From Rickettsiales bacterium (GTDB lineage: Bacteria > Pseudomonadota > Alphaproteobacteria > Rickettsiales > JABCZZ01), in contig DASTXE010000001.1 in assembly GCA_035765535.1 (NCBI GenBank), positions 380,025 to 444,024 of the forward strand: a stretch of 64,000 nucleotides of DNA, in the 5' to 3' direction. A model generated the notes under the pieces. That model was not told the origin of the DNA. It saw only the letters and a program-made list of their open reading frames with translations, and did no database searches. Of the stretch, positions 9,162-18,740 are shown piece by piece. Within the stretch, counting starts at the first letter, position 1. Every line of letters starts with the position of its first letter. Made by a program: the position numbers and the translations under genes.

Positions 9162-9638
9162 ATGATGTCACAGGAACGCCCACCTTTGCCTCCGTTCACG
9201 CGTGAAACGGCAATTATTAAAGTGCGCGCGGCGGAAGATGGATGGAACAGCTGTAATCCCGAGCGTGTATCGCTGGCCTATACGGAAGACAGCAAATGGC
9301 GCAATCGCAGCGAATTCGTCACCGGGCGCCGGCAGATCGTGGAGTTCCTGACCCGCAAATGGAACCGAGAACTGGATTACCGCCTGATTAAGGAATTATG
9401 GGCGTTCGGCGAGAACCGGATCGCCGTGCGGTTTGCCTATGAATACCATGACGATTCCGACAACTGGTTCCGCGCTTATGGCAATGAAAACTGGGAGTTC
9501 GACGAGCGCGGCCTGATGCGCTTGCGCCATGCCAGCATTAACGATCTTCCGATCAAAGAAGCCGAGCGCAAATTCCATTGGGACCGCAAAAGCCCACGGT
9601 CGGCAGATCATCCCGGCTTAAGCGATCTCGGATTATAA
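9162..9638 (+). CDS. DUF1348 / SnoaL-like protein
   Basis: A 158-residue protein of the nuclear transport factor 2-like fold. The segment [20 protein letters not shown] followed by [11 protein letters not shown] and [16 protein letters not shown], then [12 protein letters not shown] and [12 protein letters not shown], matches DUF1348. Family function is unknown; related folds are ligand-binding or small-molecule enzymes. It is 11 bases after fliE and may be co-transcribed, but there is no evidence of a flagellar role. Two adjacent ATGs (9162, 9165) make the exact start uncertain. Confidence 0.88.
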   Translation: MMSQERPPLPPFTRETAIIKVRAAEDGWNSCNPERVSLAYTEDSKWRNRSEFVTGRRQIVEFLTRKWNRELDYRLIKELWAFGENRIAVRFAYEYHDDSDNWFRAYGNENWEFDERGLMRLRHASINDLPIKEAERKFHWDRKSPRSADHPGLSDLGL

Positions 9639-9642
9639 GCCC

Positions 9643-10089
9643 TTATTTAGCAGGTGGTGTTTGCGGCTGCTGCGCGCGCGTCTGCCATTCTTTCAACTGG
9701 CGGGCAATACGGTGCTCCAGATGCTTCGTGTCGGCCAGAACGTCCGGCTGCGCATCACGATGCTGCAGCGTAACGCGGAAATGGCGCACTTCCTTGCTGA
9801 GCACCGTTAGTCTTGCAATAGCGTTTTTGTCTTTTTCATGGATACCGTAAAACTTGCTCGCAAGGTCGTTCAGCTTGCGGTCGTCCTCTTCCGGTGAGCT
9901 CGCCTCAGGAACAGGGCCAGCAATCGGTTCCGGGTTGCTGACATGATGCGTGCGTATCACCGGCTGTTGTGGCTGCTGCTGCGGTGCTCCGCCTCCGGAT
10001 TTCCAGGGCAAAGCCTGACCGAATGTGGTCTGGGGCATGACGATAACAAGAGCAAGCAGGGCAGCGCGGAGCAGGGAACGGTTAGACAT
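9643..10089 (-). CDS. Exported small protein of unknown function
   Basis: 148 residues with a clear signal peptide (SLLRAALLALVIVMPQTTFGQA, cleavage likely after FGQA). A Pro/Gln-rich linker (residues 30-60) is followed by a charged helical domain with KLNDLASKFYGIHEKDKNAIARL and HLEHRIARQLKEWQTRAQQ. I do not recognise the family. It meets the DUF1348 gene tail to tail with four bases between. Likely periplasmic. Confidence 0.7.
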   Translation of the reverse strand: MSNRSLLRAALLALVIVMPQTTFGQALPWKSGGGAPQQQPQQPVIRTHHVSNPEPIAGPVPEASSPEEDDRKLNDLASKFYGIHEKDKNAIARLTVLSKEVRHFRVTLQHRDAQPDVLADTKHLEHRIARQLKEWQTRAQQPQTPPAK

Positions 10090-10116
10090 AGTGAGAAATC
10101 CTGATGGTGTTAAAAG

Positions 10117-10725
10117 TTAGTTTGGCGTTTTTGCATTGCCGGGATGTTTGAAAGGATTGATGCCTTCCACTTCCAGATGCACACGCACCTCATCGCCCAC
10201 GGCGGGCAGATAGGCATTCATGCCGAAATCCGAGCGCTTCAGCTTGATATCAGCAGAAAAGCCCGATTCGTAATTGTTGCTATAGGGATTGATGCCGGAC
10301 TTGTTATAAACCACCTGCATTGTCACCGGCTTGGTCACGCCAAGCATCGTGAGTTCGCCTTCCACGTCACCTTTTTGTTTGTCGGTGACGGTAATCTTCG
10401 TGCTCTTGAAATGCATCGTGGGGAACTTTTCAGTATTCAGGAACTTATCGCCACGCAATTCCTTGTCCAGATCCGGCACGTCTGTGGCAACGCTTGCCGA
10501 TTTAAGTGTCACATCAATTTCGCTCTTTTCCGGCTCCTTCGGATCGAACGTGAAATAACCGTCATAATCCGTGATACGGCCGATCGTATTGGAAAACTCC
10601 AAGTGATTGACAAGAAACACGATATGGGTGTGGGATTTGTCGATATTGTATTTTTCCGGGCCAGCCAGCGCCGCGGAGGCGAAGAGGAATGGCAGTGTCA
10701 AGAAAACTATCTGCTTTTTGCGCAT
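10117..10725 (-). CDS. YceI-family periplasmic protein
   Basis: Lipocalin-like beta-barrel that binds polyisoprenoid-type lipids in the periplasm. The start MRKKQIVFLTLPFLFASAALAG is a signal peptide; GGGGGA precedes this ATG, so the longer frame to 10785 is not used. Family segments are YNIDKSHTHIVFLVNHLEFSN, FKSTKI, and SDFGMNAYLPAVGDEVRVHLEVEG. About 202 residues before processing. It is transcribed away from sdhB, sharing a 95-base divergent promoter gap. Confidence 0.92.
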   Translation of the reverse strand: MRKKQIVFLTLPFLFASAALAGPEKYNIDKSHTHIVFLVNHLEFSNTIGRITDYDGYFTFDPKEPEKSEIDVTLKSASVATDVPDLDKELRGDKFLNTEKFPTMHFKSTKITVTDKQKGDVEGELTMLGVTKPVTMQVVYNKSGINPYSNNYESGFSADIKLKRSDFGMNAYLPAVGDEVRVHLEVEGINPFKHPGNAKTPN

Positions 10726-10820
10726 GGAATCCCCCAAATTTTGTTTGATTTGCGGCGAGTATATTATATTAGATGGGTTAGACAATCATAATCTTAACAA
10801 CATGGAAGTCAGGATTAGTT

Positions 10821-11627
10821 ATGGTGGAATTCTCGTTGCCGGCCAACTCGAAAGTAACCAAGGGCAAGGAATACAAGGCCGCGAACGCCAAGCGCGTCAA
10901 GAAATTCAACATCTATCGCTACGACCCGGAAGACCGCAACGAAAAAGGCCAGCCGAAAAACCCGCGTATCGACACGTATGAAGTCGATCTGGATGCCTGC
11001 GGCCCCATGGTGCTGGATGCACTGCTGAAAATCAAGGATGAGGTGGATTCCACGCTGACCTTCCGCCGTTCCTGCCGTGAAGGCATCTGCGGCAGCTGCG
11101 CCATGAATATCGGTGACGGCACTGGCACCAACACGCTTGCCTGCACCAAGCCGATCAGCGATATGAAAGGCGATGTCACCATTTATCCGCTTCCCCATAT
11201 GCCCGTGATCAAGGATCTCGTGCCGGATCTCACGAATTTCTATGCGCAGTATGAATCCATCAAACCGTGGATCGAGACGCAATCCACCGCTCCAAGCGGC
11301 AAGGAACGCCTGCAGTCGCCGGAAGACCGTGCGAAGCTGGACGGGCTTTACGAGTGCATCCTGTGCGCCTGCTGCTCCACAAGCTGCCCGAGCTACTGGT
11401 GGAACAGCGACCGCTTCCTCGGCCCCGCTATCCTTCTGCAGGCTTACCGCTGGATCAACGACTCGCGCGATGAAACCACGGGCGAACGTCTGGATAATCT
11501 GGAAGATCCATTCCGCCTGTATCGCTGCCACACGATCATGAACTGCGCAAACACCTGCCCCAAAGGCCTGAACCCGGCCAAGGCAATCGCGCAGATCAAG
11601 AAGCTGATGGTCGAGCGCCGCGCATGA
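10821..11627 (+). CDS. sdhB: Succinate dehydrogenase iron-sulfur subunit
   Basis: Electron-transfer subunit of complex II. All three Fe-S clusters are visible: plant-type [2Fe-2S] ([16 protein letters not shown] with a later Cys in NTLAC), and the [4Fe-4S]/[3Fe-4S] cysteines in [15 protein letters not shown] and [17 protein letters not shown]. 268 residues, normal length. The usual partners sdhC, sdhD and sdhA are not upstream; the preceding gene is yceI on the other strand. A separate sdhB is also known in Rickettsia. The SDR gene starts within its stop codon (ATGA). Confidence 0.97.
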   Translation: MVEFSLPANSKVTKGKEYKAANAKRVKKFNIYRYDPEDRNEKGQPKNPRIDTYEVDLDACGPMVLDALLKIKDEVDSTLTFRRSCREGICGSCAMNIGDGTGTNTLACTKPISDMKGDVTIYPLPHMPVIKDLVPDLTNFYAQYESIKPWIETQSTAPSGKERLQSPEDRAKLDGLYECILCACCSTSCPSYWWNSDRFLGPAILLQAYRWINDSRDETTGERLDNLEDPFRLYRCHTIMNCANTCPKGLNPAKAIAQIKKLMVERRA

Positions 11628-12397
11628 GCGAAACACTGCCGCTGAAGGATAAAACGGTTTTCATAACCGGGGCGACATCCGGATTCGGCAGGGCTTTTGC
11701 GAATAAGTTCATTGAAAAAGGGGCGAAAGTGGTCGCCTCCGGCAGGCGTGCCGAGCGGCTGGAAGAGCTGCAGGACGAAGTAGACAGCGACAACCTCTAC
11801 ACGATGACGCTCGACGTGCGCAATCAGGCGGAAGTGGAAAGCGCCATTGTTGGCCTTCCGGCGGCGTTCGCGGATATCGACATCCTCATCAATAACGCCG
11901 GGCTTGCGCTGGGGCTGGGCCTCGCGCCCGATATTTCCATGATCGAGTGGGAGCAGATGATCGACACGAATATCAAAGGTGTGCTCTACTGCACGCACGC
12001 GATACTGCCGGATATGATCAAACGCGGCGGCGGCTATATTGTGAATATCGGCTCCATTGCAGGCAACTACCCCTATCCGGGCGGCAATGCCTACGGCGCG
12101 ACGAAAGCCTTCATTCGCCAGTTCTCGCTGAATCTGCGGGCAGATCTGCTGGGCAAGAACGTGCGCGTGACGAATATCGAGCCGGGCATGGCCGAAACCG
12201 AATTCTCGCTCGTGCGCTTCCACGGCGATCAGGAAAAAGCAAAATCCGTCTATACAGGGGCGCAACCGCTGACGGCGGAAGATATTGCGAACACCGTACT
12301 GTTCTGCCTGACCTGTCCGCCGCATGTGAATATCAACACGCTGGAGGTCATGCCAACCTGCCAGGCCTTCTCGCCCTTTGCGATTTACAGGGAATAA
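11624..12397 (+). CDS. Short-chain dehydrogenase/reductase, YdfG-like
   Basis: NAD(P)-dependent SDR of 257 residues. Cofactor motif [15 protein letters not shown], structural NNAG at [11 protein letters not shown], catalytic Ser in [14 protein letters not shown] and YGATK (Tyr-x3-Lys). The pattern is closest to YdfG-type 3-hydroxy acid / serine dehydrogenases. The substrate is not decided by sequence. It overlaps the sdhB stop by four bases, so it is coupled to sdhB expression. Confidence 0.93.
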   Translation: MSETLPLKDKTVFITGATSGFGRAFANKFIEKGAKVVASGRRAERLEELQDEVDSDNLYTMTLDVRNQAEVESAIVGLPAAFADIDILINNAGLALGLGLAPDISMIEWEQMIDTNIKGVLYCTHAILPDMIKRGGGYIVNIGSIAGNYPYPGGNAYGATKAFIRQFSLNLRADLLGKNVRVTNIEPGMAETEFSLVRFHGDQEKAKSVYTGAQPLTAEDIANTVLFCLTCPPHVNINTLEVMPTCQAFSPFAIYRE

Positions 12398-12410
12398 AGA
12401 AATTTAGAGA

Positions 12411-12487
12411 TGGTCGGGGCGGTGGGATTCGAACTCACGACCCTCTGCTCCCAAAGCAGATGCGCTACCAGACTGCGCTACGCCCCG
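12411..12487 (-). tRNA. tRNA-Pro (UGG)
   Basis: 77 bases on the minus strand. The acceptor stem CGGGGCG pairs with CGCCCCG, followed by discriminator A and an encoded CCA (TGG at 12411-12413). The anticodon loop TTTGGGA gives TGG. The T loop TTCGAAT is standard. It lies just after the SDR gene and before an AT-rich patch. Confidence 0.96.
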
Positions 12488-12646
12488 ACACGAAGGAAAC
12501 CTCTATAGCATGTTGTAAGTGTTTGTATATATCTATGTTATTGAGTGTTTAATTTTTTATAGAAAATATCAATCTTGATTACACAGAATTATAAAATATA
12601 CTTAATTAAGGTACTGTAGAACAAAATAATAACATAATTCCGTTAA

Positions 12647-13558
12647 ATGCCCGAAGCAATAAGCCCTCATTTAGTTAACCTTACTTACGATGCAGCAGTA
12701 AAATCATTCTGGTACAAAGATACATTGCGTCGTTTTTTACGTTCTTGTTCAATATCAGAAAATTATATTAGTAGTTGGGGAAGTGAAGAAAAGAAGCGTA
12801 ATTTTCTTGATCGAGTTTTTACTGAGTTACAAAAATCTACAGAAGGAAAAGCAGCTATTAGAAAAATGGCTCTATCTCTTGCCGATCAAACCACATTTCC
12901 AGATTTTAAGAGTCTAGAAGACTTTGAAAGAAGAAACAGTGAAGCTGCTAAAGCCGTAAAAGATTTAAAATATTATTTAGAACGTCAGCAAGAACAGTAT
13001 AATGCAGAAAAGAATAGAGCAGAACTCCAGAAAGTTGCTAAAGATAAATTAAAACAAGTTCAAAGAACTAAAGCTGATAAAGGCAATTTAAAGAAACGAC
13101 TCGAGGAATTATATAAAGGGCTGGGCGAACAGAAAACCGGATATGCTTTTCAAGAATGGTTTTATGATCTCTTAGACTTCTGTGAAATAGTAAATAGGCG
13201 TCCCTACATTATAGATGGTAGACAAATAGATGGTTCTCTAACGCATGATGGAACTACATATCTTGTCGAACTTAAATTTACTGCTCAGCAATCTGACGCA
13301 ACTGATATAGATTCACTTAGAGCCAAGGTTGATGATAAAGCTGATAATACAATGGGTATTATGGTATCTATATCGGGCTATTCGAGTGTTGCTATTCGAG
13401 GGGCTTCAGGAAGAAAAACAACTCTTGTATTAATGGACGCTGGACACCTATATCTTTTTTTATCAGAAATAATGGATTTTACGAATATTATAGCTCGCCT
13501 TAGGAGGCACGTATCCCAAACTGGCGAAGCGTATCTTGCGCCGGGTAGTTTTAATTAA
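12647..13558 (+). CDS. Restriction-endonuclease-like protein, Mrr-type catalytic domain
   Basis: 303 residues, much more AT-rich than neighbours. The N-terminal helical domain (1-90) and coiled-coil (about 95-155) precede a PD-(D/E)XK nuclease-like domain: E170 in GYAFQEWFYDLL, D195 in RQIDGSL, and E208-x-K210 in YLVELKF. This E-D-ExK layout fits the Mrr_cat superfamily, known for Type IV enzymes cutting modified DNA. No methylase, helicase or specificity gene is beside it. Function as a lone defence nuclease is inference. Base composition and the flanking tRNA-Pro suggest acquisition. Confidence 0.8.
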   Translation: MPEAISPHLVNLTYDAAVKSFWYKDTLRRFLRSCSISENYISSWGSEEKKRNFLDRVFTELQKSTEGKAAIRKMALSLADQTTFPDFKSLEDFERRNSEAAKAVKDLKYYLERQQEQYNAEKNRAELQKVAKDKLKQVQRTKADKGNLKKRLEELYKGLGEQKTGYAFQEWFYDLLDFCEIVNRRPYIIDGRQIDGSLTHDGTTYLVELKFTAQQSDATDIDSLRAKVDDKADNTMGIMVSISGYSSVAIRGASGRKTTLVLMDAGHLYLFLSEIMDFTNIIARLRRHVSQTGEAYLAPGSFN

Positions 13559-13590
13559 GCTTGTTAGCATTAACTTATAATTAAATCAGC

Positions 13591-14643
13591 TCACCCGTTC
13601 GCAATCGTAGCGATATCAATCACAAAGCGGTAGCGCACATCGCTTTTCAGCACGCGTTCATAGGCTTCGTTAATCTTCTGCGCCGGGATCAGCTCAATAT
13701 CGGGCGTGACATTATGCTTGCCGCAGAAATCCAGCATTTCCTGCGTTTCCTTGATACCGCCGATGAGCGACCCGGCAAGGCTTCTGCGGCCCATGATGAG
13801 GGAGAACGCGCCGAGCGGCACCTGTTCTTCCGGCACGCCGACCAGCACCATCGTCCCGTCCACCTTCAGAAGGTTCAGGTACTCATTCCAGTCAATCTTG
13901 GCGGAAACCGTGTTGATGATCAGGTCAAAATGGCCTTTGAGCTTCTCAAACGTCTCCGGCTCGGAGGTGCTGTAGAAATAATCCGCCCCCATGCGCTTTC
14001 CGTCTTCCTGTTTCTTGAGCGAATGGCTGAGCACCGTCACTTCCGCGCCCATCGCATGCGCGAGCTTCACACCCATATGGCCAAGCCCGCCAAGGCCGAC
14101 AATGGCAACCTTCTTGCCCGGCCCGGCATTCCAGTGCTTAAGCGGGGAATAAAGCGTAATGCCCGCGCACAGCAGGGGTGCGGCAGCGTCCAGCGGGAGA
14201 TTGTCCGGCATTCTGAGTACATAATTTTCATCCACGACGATATGCTGCGAATATCCGCCCTGCGAAAGCGTCTTTCCGTCGCGCTCGATAGCGTTGTAAG
14301 TGGCCGTCATGCCCTCGTCGCAGAACTGTTCCAGCCCGCTATGGCAATGCTCGCAGTGGCGGCAGGAATCGACAAAGCAGCCCACGCCGACCTTATCCCC
14401 GACCTTGTATTTACTGACCTTGCTGCCCACGCTTGCAACCACGCCGGCGATTTCATGCCCCGGCACCATGGGGAACAACGCGCCGCCCCATTCCTCTTTC
14501 ACCTGATGAATGTCGGAATGGCAGATGCCGCAATATTTGATATCGATAACGACATCATGCTCGCGCGGTTCACGGCGTTCGAAGTGATAAGAACCTAAAG
14601 GGGCTTTGGCTTTCATGGCAGCGTAACCGGTCGTCTTGATCAT
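13591..14643 (-). CDS. Zinc-dependent alcohol dehydrogenase, YahK/CAD type
   Basis: Medium-chain NADP(H) alcohol/aldehyde reductase of 350 residues. Catalytic zinc ligands are in [12 protein letters not shown] and GHEIAGVV; the structural zinc cysteines are in [20 protein letters not shown]. The Rossmann motif is [21 protein letters not shown]. The family reduces a wide range of aldehydes (cinnamyl alcohol dehydrogenase-like). It follows an AT-rich patch and stands alone. Confidence 0.94.
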   Translation of the reverse strand: MIKTTGYAAMKAKAPLGSYHFERREPREHDVVIDIKYCGICHSDIHQVKEEWGGALFPMVPGHEIAGVVASVGSKVSKYKVGDKVGVGCFVDSCRHCEHCHSGLEQFCDEGMTATYNAIERDGKTLSQGGYSQHIVVDENYVLRMPDNLPLDAAAPLLCAGITLYSPLKHWNAGPGKKVAIVGLGGLGHMGVKLAHAMGAEVTVLSHSLKKQEDGKRMGADYFYSTSEPETFEKLKGHFDLIINTVSAKIDWNEYLNLLKVDGTMVLVGVPEEQVPLGAFSLIMGRRSLAGSLIGGIKETQEMLDFCGKHNVTPDIELIPAQKINEAYERVLKSDVRYRFVIDIATIANG

Positions 14644-14698
14644 GGGATCCTCCGTCAGTGGCTGTTAAGATAAAAACGTAAAGCTTTAAGCGGGCAGG

Positions 14699-15172
14699 TT
14701 AGCTTGCGGCTTTCTCAGGCTGCTGTTCCTGCTGCTTTTTATTGTGCTCGTACAGCGCCGTGAAATCGATCGGCTCCAGCATGAGCGGCTGGAATCCGCC
14801 GTCACGCGTAACGTCCGACATGATGCGGCGCGCGAATGGGAAAAGAATCGTGGCGCAATCGATAAACAGCACCTGTTCCGTCTTTTCTTCCGGAATATTC
14901 ACCAGCTGCACGATGCCGGAATAATCCAGCTCCACAACAAACAGCGTGTTTTCCTTGCCCTTGGCATGAACCGTGATGTTCATTGTGAGCTCAAAATGCT
15001 CATCATTGAGGCGCTGGGCACGCAGAGCCACGCCGACATTGATCGTCGGCTGCATTTCCGGGCGCACGAGCGTGTGCGGGGCATGCGGATTCTCAAATGA
15101 CAGATCCTTGATATACTGCCCCTTCATGATGAAGCGGGAGCCTTGATTTGCGTCGTTATTCTGGTCTGTCAT
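14699..15172 (-). CDS. secB: Protein-export chaperone SecB
   Basis: Cytosolic tetrameric chaperone delivering unfolded precursors to SecA. 157 residues from the ATG at 15172: GQYIKDLSFENPHAPHTLV and VVELDYSGIVQLVNIPEE, with LFPFARRIMSDVTRDGGFQPLMLEPIDF (two halves) at the C-terminal core. A longer frame to 15199 adds nine residues without support. Typical alphaproteobacterial SecB with a Gln-rich tail. Confidence 0.96.
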   Translation of the reverse strand: MTDQNNDANQGSRFIMKGQYIKDLSFENPHAPHTLVRPEMQPTINVGVALRAQRLNDEHFELTMNITVHAKGKENTLFVVELDYSGIVQLVNIPEEKTEQVLFIDCATILFPFARRIMSDVTRDGGFQPLMLEPIDFTALYEHNKKQQEQQPEKAAS

Positions 15173-15274
15173 AATGCCTCTGAAACTAAAATCGGACAAA
15201 AATATCTACGATTATTATCTTGCTTATGCAAGCATATAAGATAACGTCAGGCAAAACCTTTGCGGGGAGATGCA

Positions 15275-17080
15275 ATGCGTAAAATCTTCATGCTGGCCTG
15301 TATGGCGTTTTTCTATGCGTGGGCGATGCCTGCGGCTGCAACAGAGGCGGCGCACGAAGGCGAACCGGCCTATGGCCTGTCCGTTTTCGGCAAGCTGAAA
15401 TATCCGGAGAACTTCAAGCATTTCGACTATGTCAATCCGGATGCGCCCAAGGGCGGCGATGTCCGCATGTTCGATGCCGGCTCGTTCGATAATCTCAACC
15501 CTTTTATCGTCAAAGGCAATAAGGCGCCTGCCATCACCATGCTGTTTGAAAGCCTGATGGTGCCTTCTTACGACGAACCAGAATCCATGTATGGGCTGAT
15601 TGCCAAAAGCGCAATCCTTGCGCCGGACCGCAGCCATATCGATTTCATCATGCGCCCCGAAGCGCGCTTTCAGGATGGCAGCTCCATCACTGCGGACGAT
15701 GTGGTCTTTTCATTCAATACGCTGAAGGAAAAGGGCGATCCGACTTACCGCATCACTTATGATTCCATCGCTTCCGTGGTCAAGCTGGACGAGCACAAGG
15801 TTCGCTTCAATTTCAGCGACACGACCAAGCGCGAGCTGCCGCTGATAGCCGCCGGAATGCCAATCCTTTCCAAAGCCTATTACAGCACGCATGATTTTAC
15901 ACAAACCACGCTGACACCGCCGCTCGGCAGCGGGCCCTACCGCGTCAAATCGGTCGATCAGGGCAGGAGCATCACTTATGAGCGCGTGAAGAATTACTGG
16001 GGAGCAAAGCTTCCGGTGAATGTGGGGCAATATAATTTTAACACCATCACTGTCACCATGTATCGCGACGAAACTGTGGCGCTGGAGGCTTTCAAGGCCG
16101 GGGCATATGATTACAGGCTGGAAAATATCGCACGCGTCTGGGCGACCGGCTATGACTGTCCGGCGCTGCGAGCAGGGAAGATCAAGAAAATAGAATTCCC
16201 GAATCAGGTGCCGCAGGGAATGCAGGGATTTGCGTTTAATATAAGGCGGGATAAATTCTCCGACTGGCGCGTACGCAAGGCCATCGGCCAGACGCTGGAT
16301 TTCCAGTGGATGAATAAAAGCCTGTTCTTCAGCGCCTATAAGCGCGATGACAGTTTCTTCCTGAACACGCAATATGCGGCAAAAGGCCTGCCGAGTGATG
16401 CGGAAAAGAAGCTTCTGGAGCCCTATAAGGATGAACTGCCGCCCGGCATTTTGAGCGAACCCTTTACACTGCCGGTGACCGATGGTTCCGGCAATAACCG
16501 TGCGCAGCTTATTGAAGCCGATAAACTGCTGAATGAGGCAGGATGGATCATCAAGAACGGCAAGCGTGTAAACGCAAAAACCGGTGAGCCGCTGACATTT
16601 GAATTCTTACTGAATTCGCCGACATTCGAGCGTGTGGTCGCGCCGATGCGGGAAGGGCTGGCGCGGCTCGGCATCAATGCGACAATACGGGTGGCGGATG
16701 CCGCGCAGTTTGAAAAACGCCTGGAAACCTTCGATTACGATGTCATCGTGATGGTCTTCAACCGCAATGTATTCTTCCCCGGCAACGAGCAGATGGCCTA
16801 CTGGCATTCCTCGCAGAGTAAAGTGGAAGGCAGCAATAACGTGATCGGCACGAACAGCAAAGTGATCGATATGCTGCTGTCGAAGATCACGAGCGCCAAG
16901 ACGGAAGAAGAACTTATTCCGCCGGCGCGCGCGCTTGACAGGGTGCTGCTATGGGAGAATTATGTGATCCCCAACTGGTATCTGGGAGCCTACAGGATGG
17001 CGTACTGGGATAAGTTCAGCCAGCCTGCGGTCAAGCCCAAATACTCACCGGGCTTTCCCTTTACGTGGTGGATGAAGTAA
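15275..17080 (+). CDS. yejA: YejA-type periplasmic oligopeptide-binding protein
   Basis: Extracellular solute-binding protein family 5. A signal peptide (MLACMAFFYAWAMPAAATEA) leads to the YejA-specific start YGLSVFGKLKYPENFKHFDY and DAPKGGDVRMFDAGSFDNLNPF (split), with the family 5 segments SFNTLKEKG and PLGSGPYRV. 601 residues. ATG 15275 is preferred to 15260 because GGGGAG (15262-15267) lies before it. yejB begins at the next base. In E. coli the Yej transporter takes up peptides including microcin C. Confidence 0.93.
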   Translation: MRKIFMLACMAFFYAWAMPAAATEAAHEGEPAYGLSVFGKLKYPENFKHFDYVNPDAPKGGDVRMFDAGSFDNLNPFIVKGNKAPAITMLFESLMVPSYDEPESMYGLIAKSAILAPDRSHIDFIMRPEARFQDGSSITADDVVFSFNTLKEKGDPTYRITYDSIASVVKLDEHKVRFNFSDTTKRELPLIAAGMPILSKAYYSTHDFTQTTLTPPLGSGPYRVKSVDQGRSITYERVKNYWGAKLPVNVGQYNFNTITVTMYRDETVALEAFKAGAYDYRLENIARVWATGYDCPALRAGKIKKIEFPNQVPQGMQGFAFNIRRDKFSDWRVRKAIGQTLDFQWMNKSLFFSAYKRDDSFFLNTQYAAKGLPSDAEKKLLEPYKDELPPGILSEPFTLPVTDGSGNNRAQLIEADKLLNEAGWIIKNGKRVNAKTGEPLTFEFLLNSPTFERVVAPMREGLARLGINATIRVADAAQFEKRLETFDYDVIVMVFNRNVFFPGNEQMAYWHSSQSKVEGSNNVIGTNSKVIDMLLSKITSAKTEEELIPPARALDRVLLWENYVIPNWYLGAYRMAYWDKFSQPAVKPKYSPGFPFTWWMK

Positions 17081-18190
17081 ATGCTGGGATATATTTTTCG
17101 CCGCCTGCTGCTGGTCATCCCGACATTGTTCGGCATCATGGCGATCAATTTCATCATCGTACAGGCCGCACCCGGCGGGCCGGTAGAGCGTATGATTGCG
17201 CGTATCAAGCATGCGGATATGGGAGCAACCGAGCGTATCAGCAGCATGGGAGGGGAACTGAGCGGCATGCGTGCTTCCTCTGTACCGCAGTCGGGTCCGA
17301 ATTCCCAATATATGGGCGCGCAAGGGGTGGACCCCAACCTGATCAAGCAGATTGAAAAAATGTATGGGTTCGACAAGCCGCCACTTGAGCGGTTCGTGCT
17401 GATGGTAAAAAACTATCTGCGCTTCGATTTCGGCAAAAGTTATTTCCGGGATGAATCAGTGACGAAACTGATCATGGAGAAAATGCCGGTTTCCATTTCA
17501 TTGGGGCTGTGGACCACACTATTGGCCTATCTCATTTCCATTCCGCTTGGGATTATCAAAGCAGTCAAAGACGGGGAGCGATTCGATGTCTGGTCGAGCA
17601 CCGTCATCATCATCGGCTATGCTATTCCGAGCTTCCTGTTCGCCATATTCCTGATTATTCTCTTCTCCGGCGGCAATTACTGGAACATCTTCCCGATGCG
17701 CGGTCTTGTCTCGGATAACTGGCACGATCTTTCCACATGGGGAAAGATCAGCGACTATCTGTGGCATATGGTTCTGCCCGTTACTGCCATGACGGTGGGA
17801 GGATTCGCCAGCCTGACGATGCTGACCAAGAATTCATTCCTGGATGAAATCGGCAAGCAATATGTGGTGACCGCACGTGCGAAGGGGTTAAACAACCGTC
17901 AGGTATTATTTAACCACATATTCCGCAATGCCATGCTGATCGTCATTTCCGGCTTTCCCGCGGCCTTTATCGGTGTGCTGTTCAAAAGTGCATTGTTGAT
18001 CGAAATCGTATTCTCGCTGGACGGTATGGGATTGCTGGGGTTTGAGGCTGCCATCAATCGCGATTATCCCGTCATGTTCGGAATGCTCTATATTTTCACG
18101 CTGATTGGGCTGGTATTGAACCTGATCGGTGACCTGACTTATGTGCTGGTCGATCCGCGTATCGACTTTGAAAGACGGGGCAATGCCTGA
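17081..18190 (+). CDS. yejB: YejB-type peptide ABC transporter permease
   Basis: Inner membrane permease of 369 residues, directly abutting yejA. The N-terminus [33 protein letters not shown] (in two parts) is typical of DppB/YejB permeases, and the EAA loop motif appears as [24 protein letters not shown]. The extended loop 40-100 matches YejB rather than DppB. The expected second permease (yejE) and ATPase (yejF) do not follow; marR comes next. Confidence 0.93.
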   Translation: MLGYIFRRLLLVIPTLFGIMAINFIIVQAAPGGPVERMIARIKHADMGATERISSMGGELSGMRASSVPQSGPNSQYMGAQGVDPNLIKQIEKMYGFDKPPLERFVLMVKNYLRFDFGKSYFRDESVTKLIMEKMPVSISLGLWTTLLAYLISIPLGIIKAVKDGERFDVWSSTVIIIGYAIPSFLFAIFLIILFSGGNYWNIFPMRGLVSDNWHDLSTWGKISDYLWHMVLPVTAMTVGGFASLTMLTKNSFLDEIGKQYVVTARAKGLNNRQVLFNHIFRNAMLIVISGFPAAFIGVLFKSALLIEIVFSLDGMGLLGFEAAINRDYPVMFGMLYIFTLIGLVLNLIGDLTYVLVDPRIDFERRGNA

Positions 18191-18215
18191 GGGCTTTCTG
18201 AAGAAAAGGCGCTAG
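18183..18215 (+). pseudogene. Ten-codon frame overlapping the yejB end, possible yejE remnant
   Basis: An ATG at 18183 overlaps the yejB stop as expected for a coupled downstream gene. It reads ten codons ([10 protein letters not shown]) and then TAG. This is where yejE would begin. It may be what remains after loss of yejEF, or chance. There is no further recognisable permease sequence before the marR promoter. Confidence 0.25.
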
Positions 18216-18218
18216 GGG

Positions 18219-18261
18219 TTGACTATACAGCATAAAAAGAGTAAATTACTGCTCAGGCAGT
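18219..18261 (+). promoter_or_regulatory. marR promoter with an overlapping inverted-repeat operator
   Basis: TTGACT (18219-18224) and TAAATT (18242-18247) are 17 bases apart, a sigma-70-like pair. Directly after the -10 is the inverted repeat ACTGC-TCAG-GCAGT (18248-18261). MarR proteins usually bind such repeats over their own promoter, so autorepression is a reasonable inference. Confidence 0.5.
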
Positions 18262-18278
18262 GATAATGAACATGGCTT

Positions 18279-18740
18279 ATGAAAAACGCATATTACTCTG
18301 CAGATGATTACCAGGCACACCGTAGCATTGGCTATCTGCTGCGCAGTTCCAGCAAGCTGATGACGCAGCATGTAGAGGCTTTGTTTGCGGAAGAAGAAGT
18401 CAGCTTTGTGCAGTGGGTGATCCTGATTAACCTGCGCGACAAGCTCGCGACGACGGCGGCGGAGCTCTGCCAGGGTATCTGCCATGACAGCGGCGCCTTG
18501 ACGCGCGTGCTGGAGCAGCTAGAAAAACGCGGCCTGATTCAAAAGAAACGCAGCCAGAAAGACCGGCGCACGGTGGAGCTGAAATTAACGGCAGCCGGGC
18601 ACAAAGCCATCCAGACCGTGCTGCCGCGTATTGTGGGTTTCCTCAATAACCTGCTGGATGACGACTTCACCAAAGACGAAATAGACACGCTGATCAATCT
18701 GCTCAGCCGCCTGAAAACGAAGCTCTCTCAGGTGTCCTAG
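18279..18740 (+). CDS. MarR-family transcriptional regulator
   Basis: 153-residue winged-helix regulator. Helix-turn-helix region: TTAAELCQGICHDSGALTRVLEQLEKRGLI (two halves), followed by the wing KKRSQKDRRTVELKLTAAG with the conserved D-R-R-x-x-x-L-x-L-T pattern. N- and C-terminal helices form the dimer interface. No convincing ribosome binding site precedes the ATG. The regulated target may be itself; no transporter follows, and its 3' end overlaps the next minus-strand gene by four bases. Confidence 0.92.
   Translation: MKNAYYSADDYQAHRSIGYLLRSSSKLMTQHVEALFAEEEVSFVQWVILINLRDKLATTAAELCQGICHDSGALTRVLEQLEKRGLIQKKRSQKDRRTVELKLTAAGHKAIQTVLPRIVGFLNNLLDDDFTKDEIDTLINLLSRLKTKLSQVS

Noticed and set aside
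10815..11636. Open frame opposite sdhB (273 codons)
   Set aside because: Shadow of sdhB, which has all Fe-S cysteines.
12411..12646. tRNA-Pro as an integration site for the AT-rich nuclease gene
   Set aside because: The AT-rich gene lies on the 5' side of the tRNA, there is no repeat of the tRNA 3' end, and no integrase gene.
13714..14598. Open frame opposite the alcohol dehydrogenase (294 codons)
   Set aside because: Shadow frame; the dehydrogenase carries zinc and NAD motifs.
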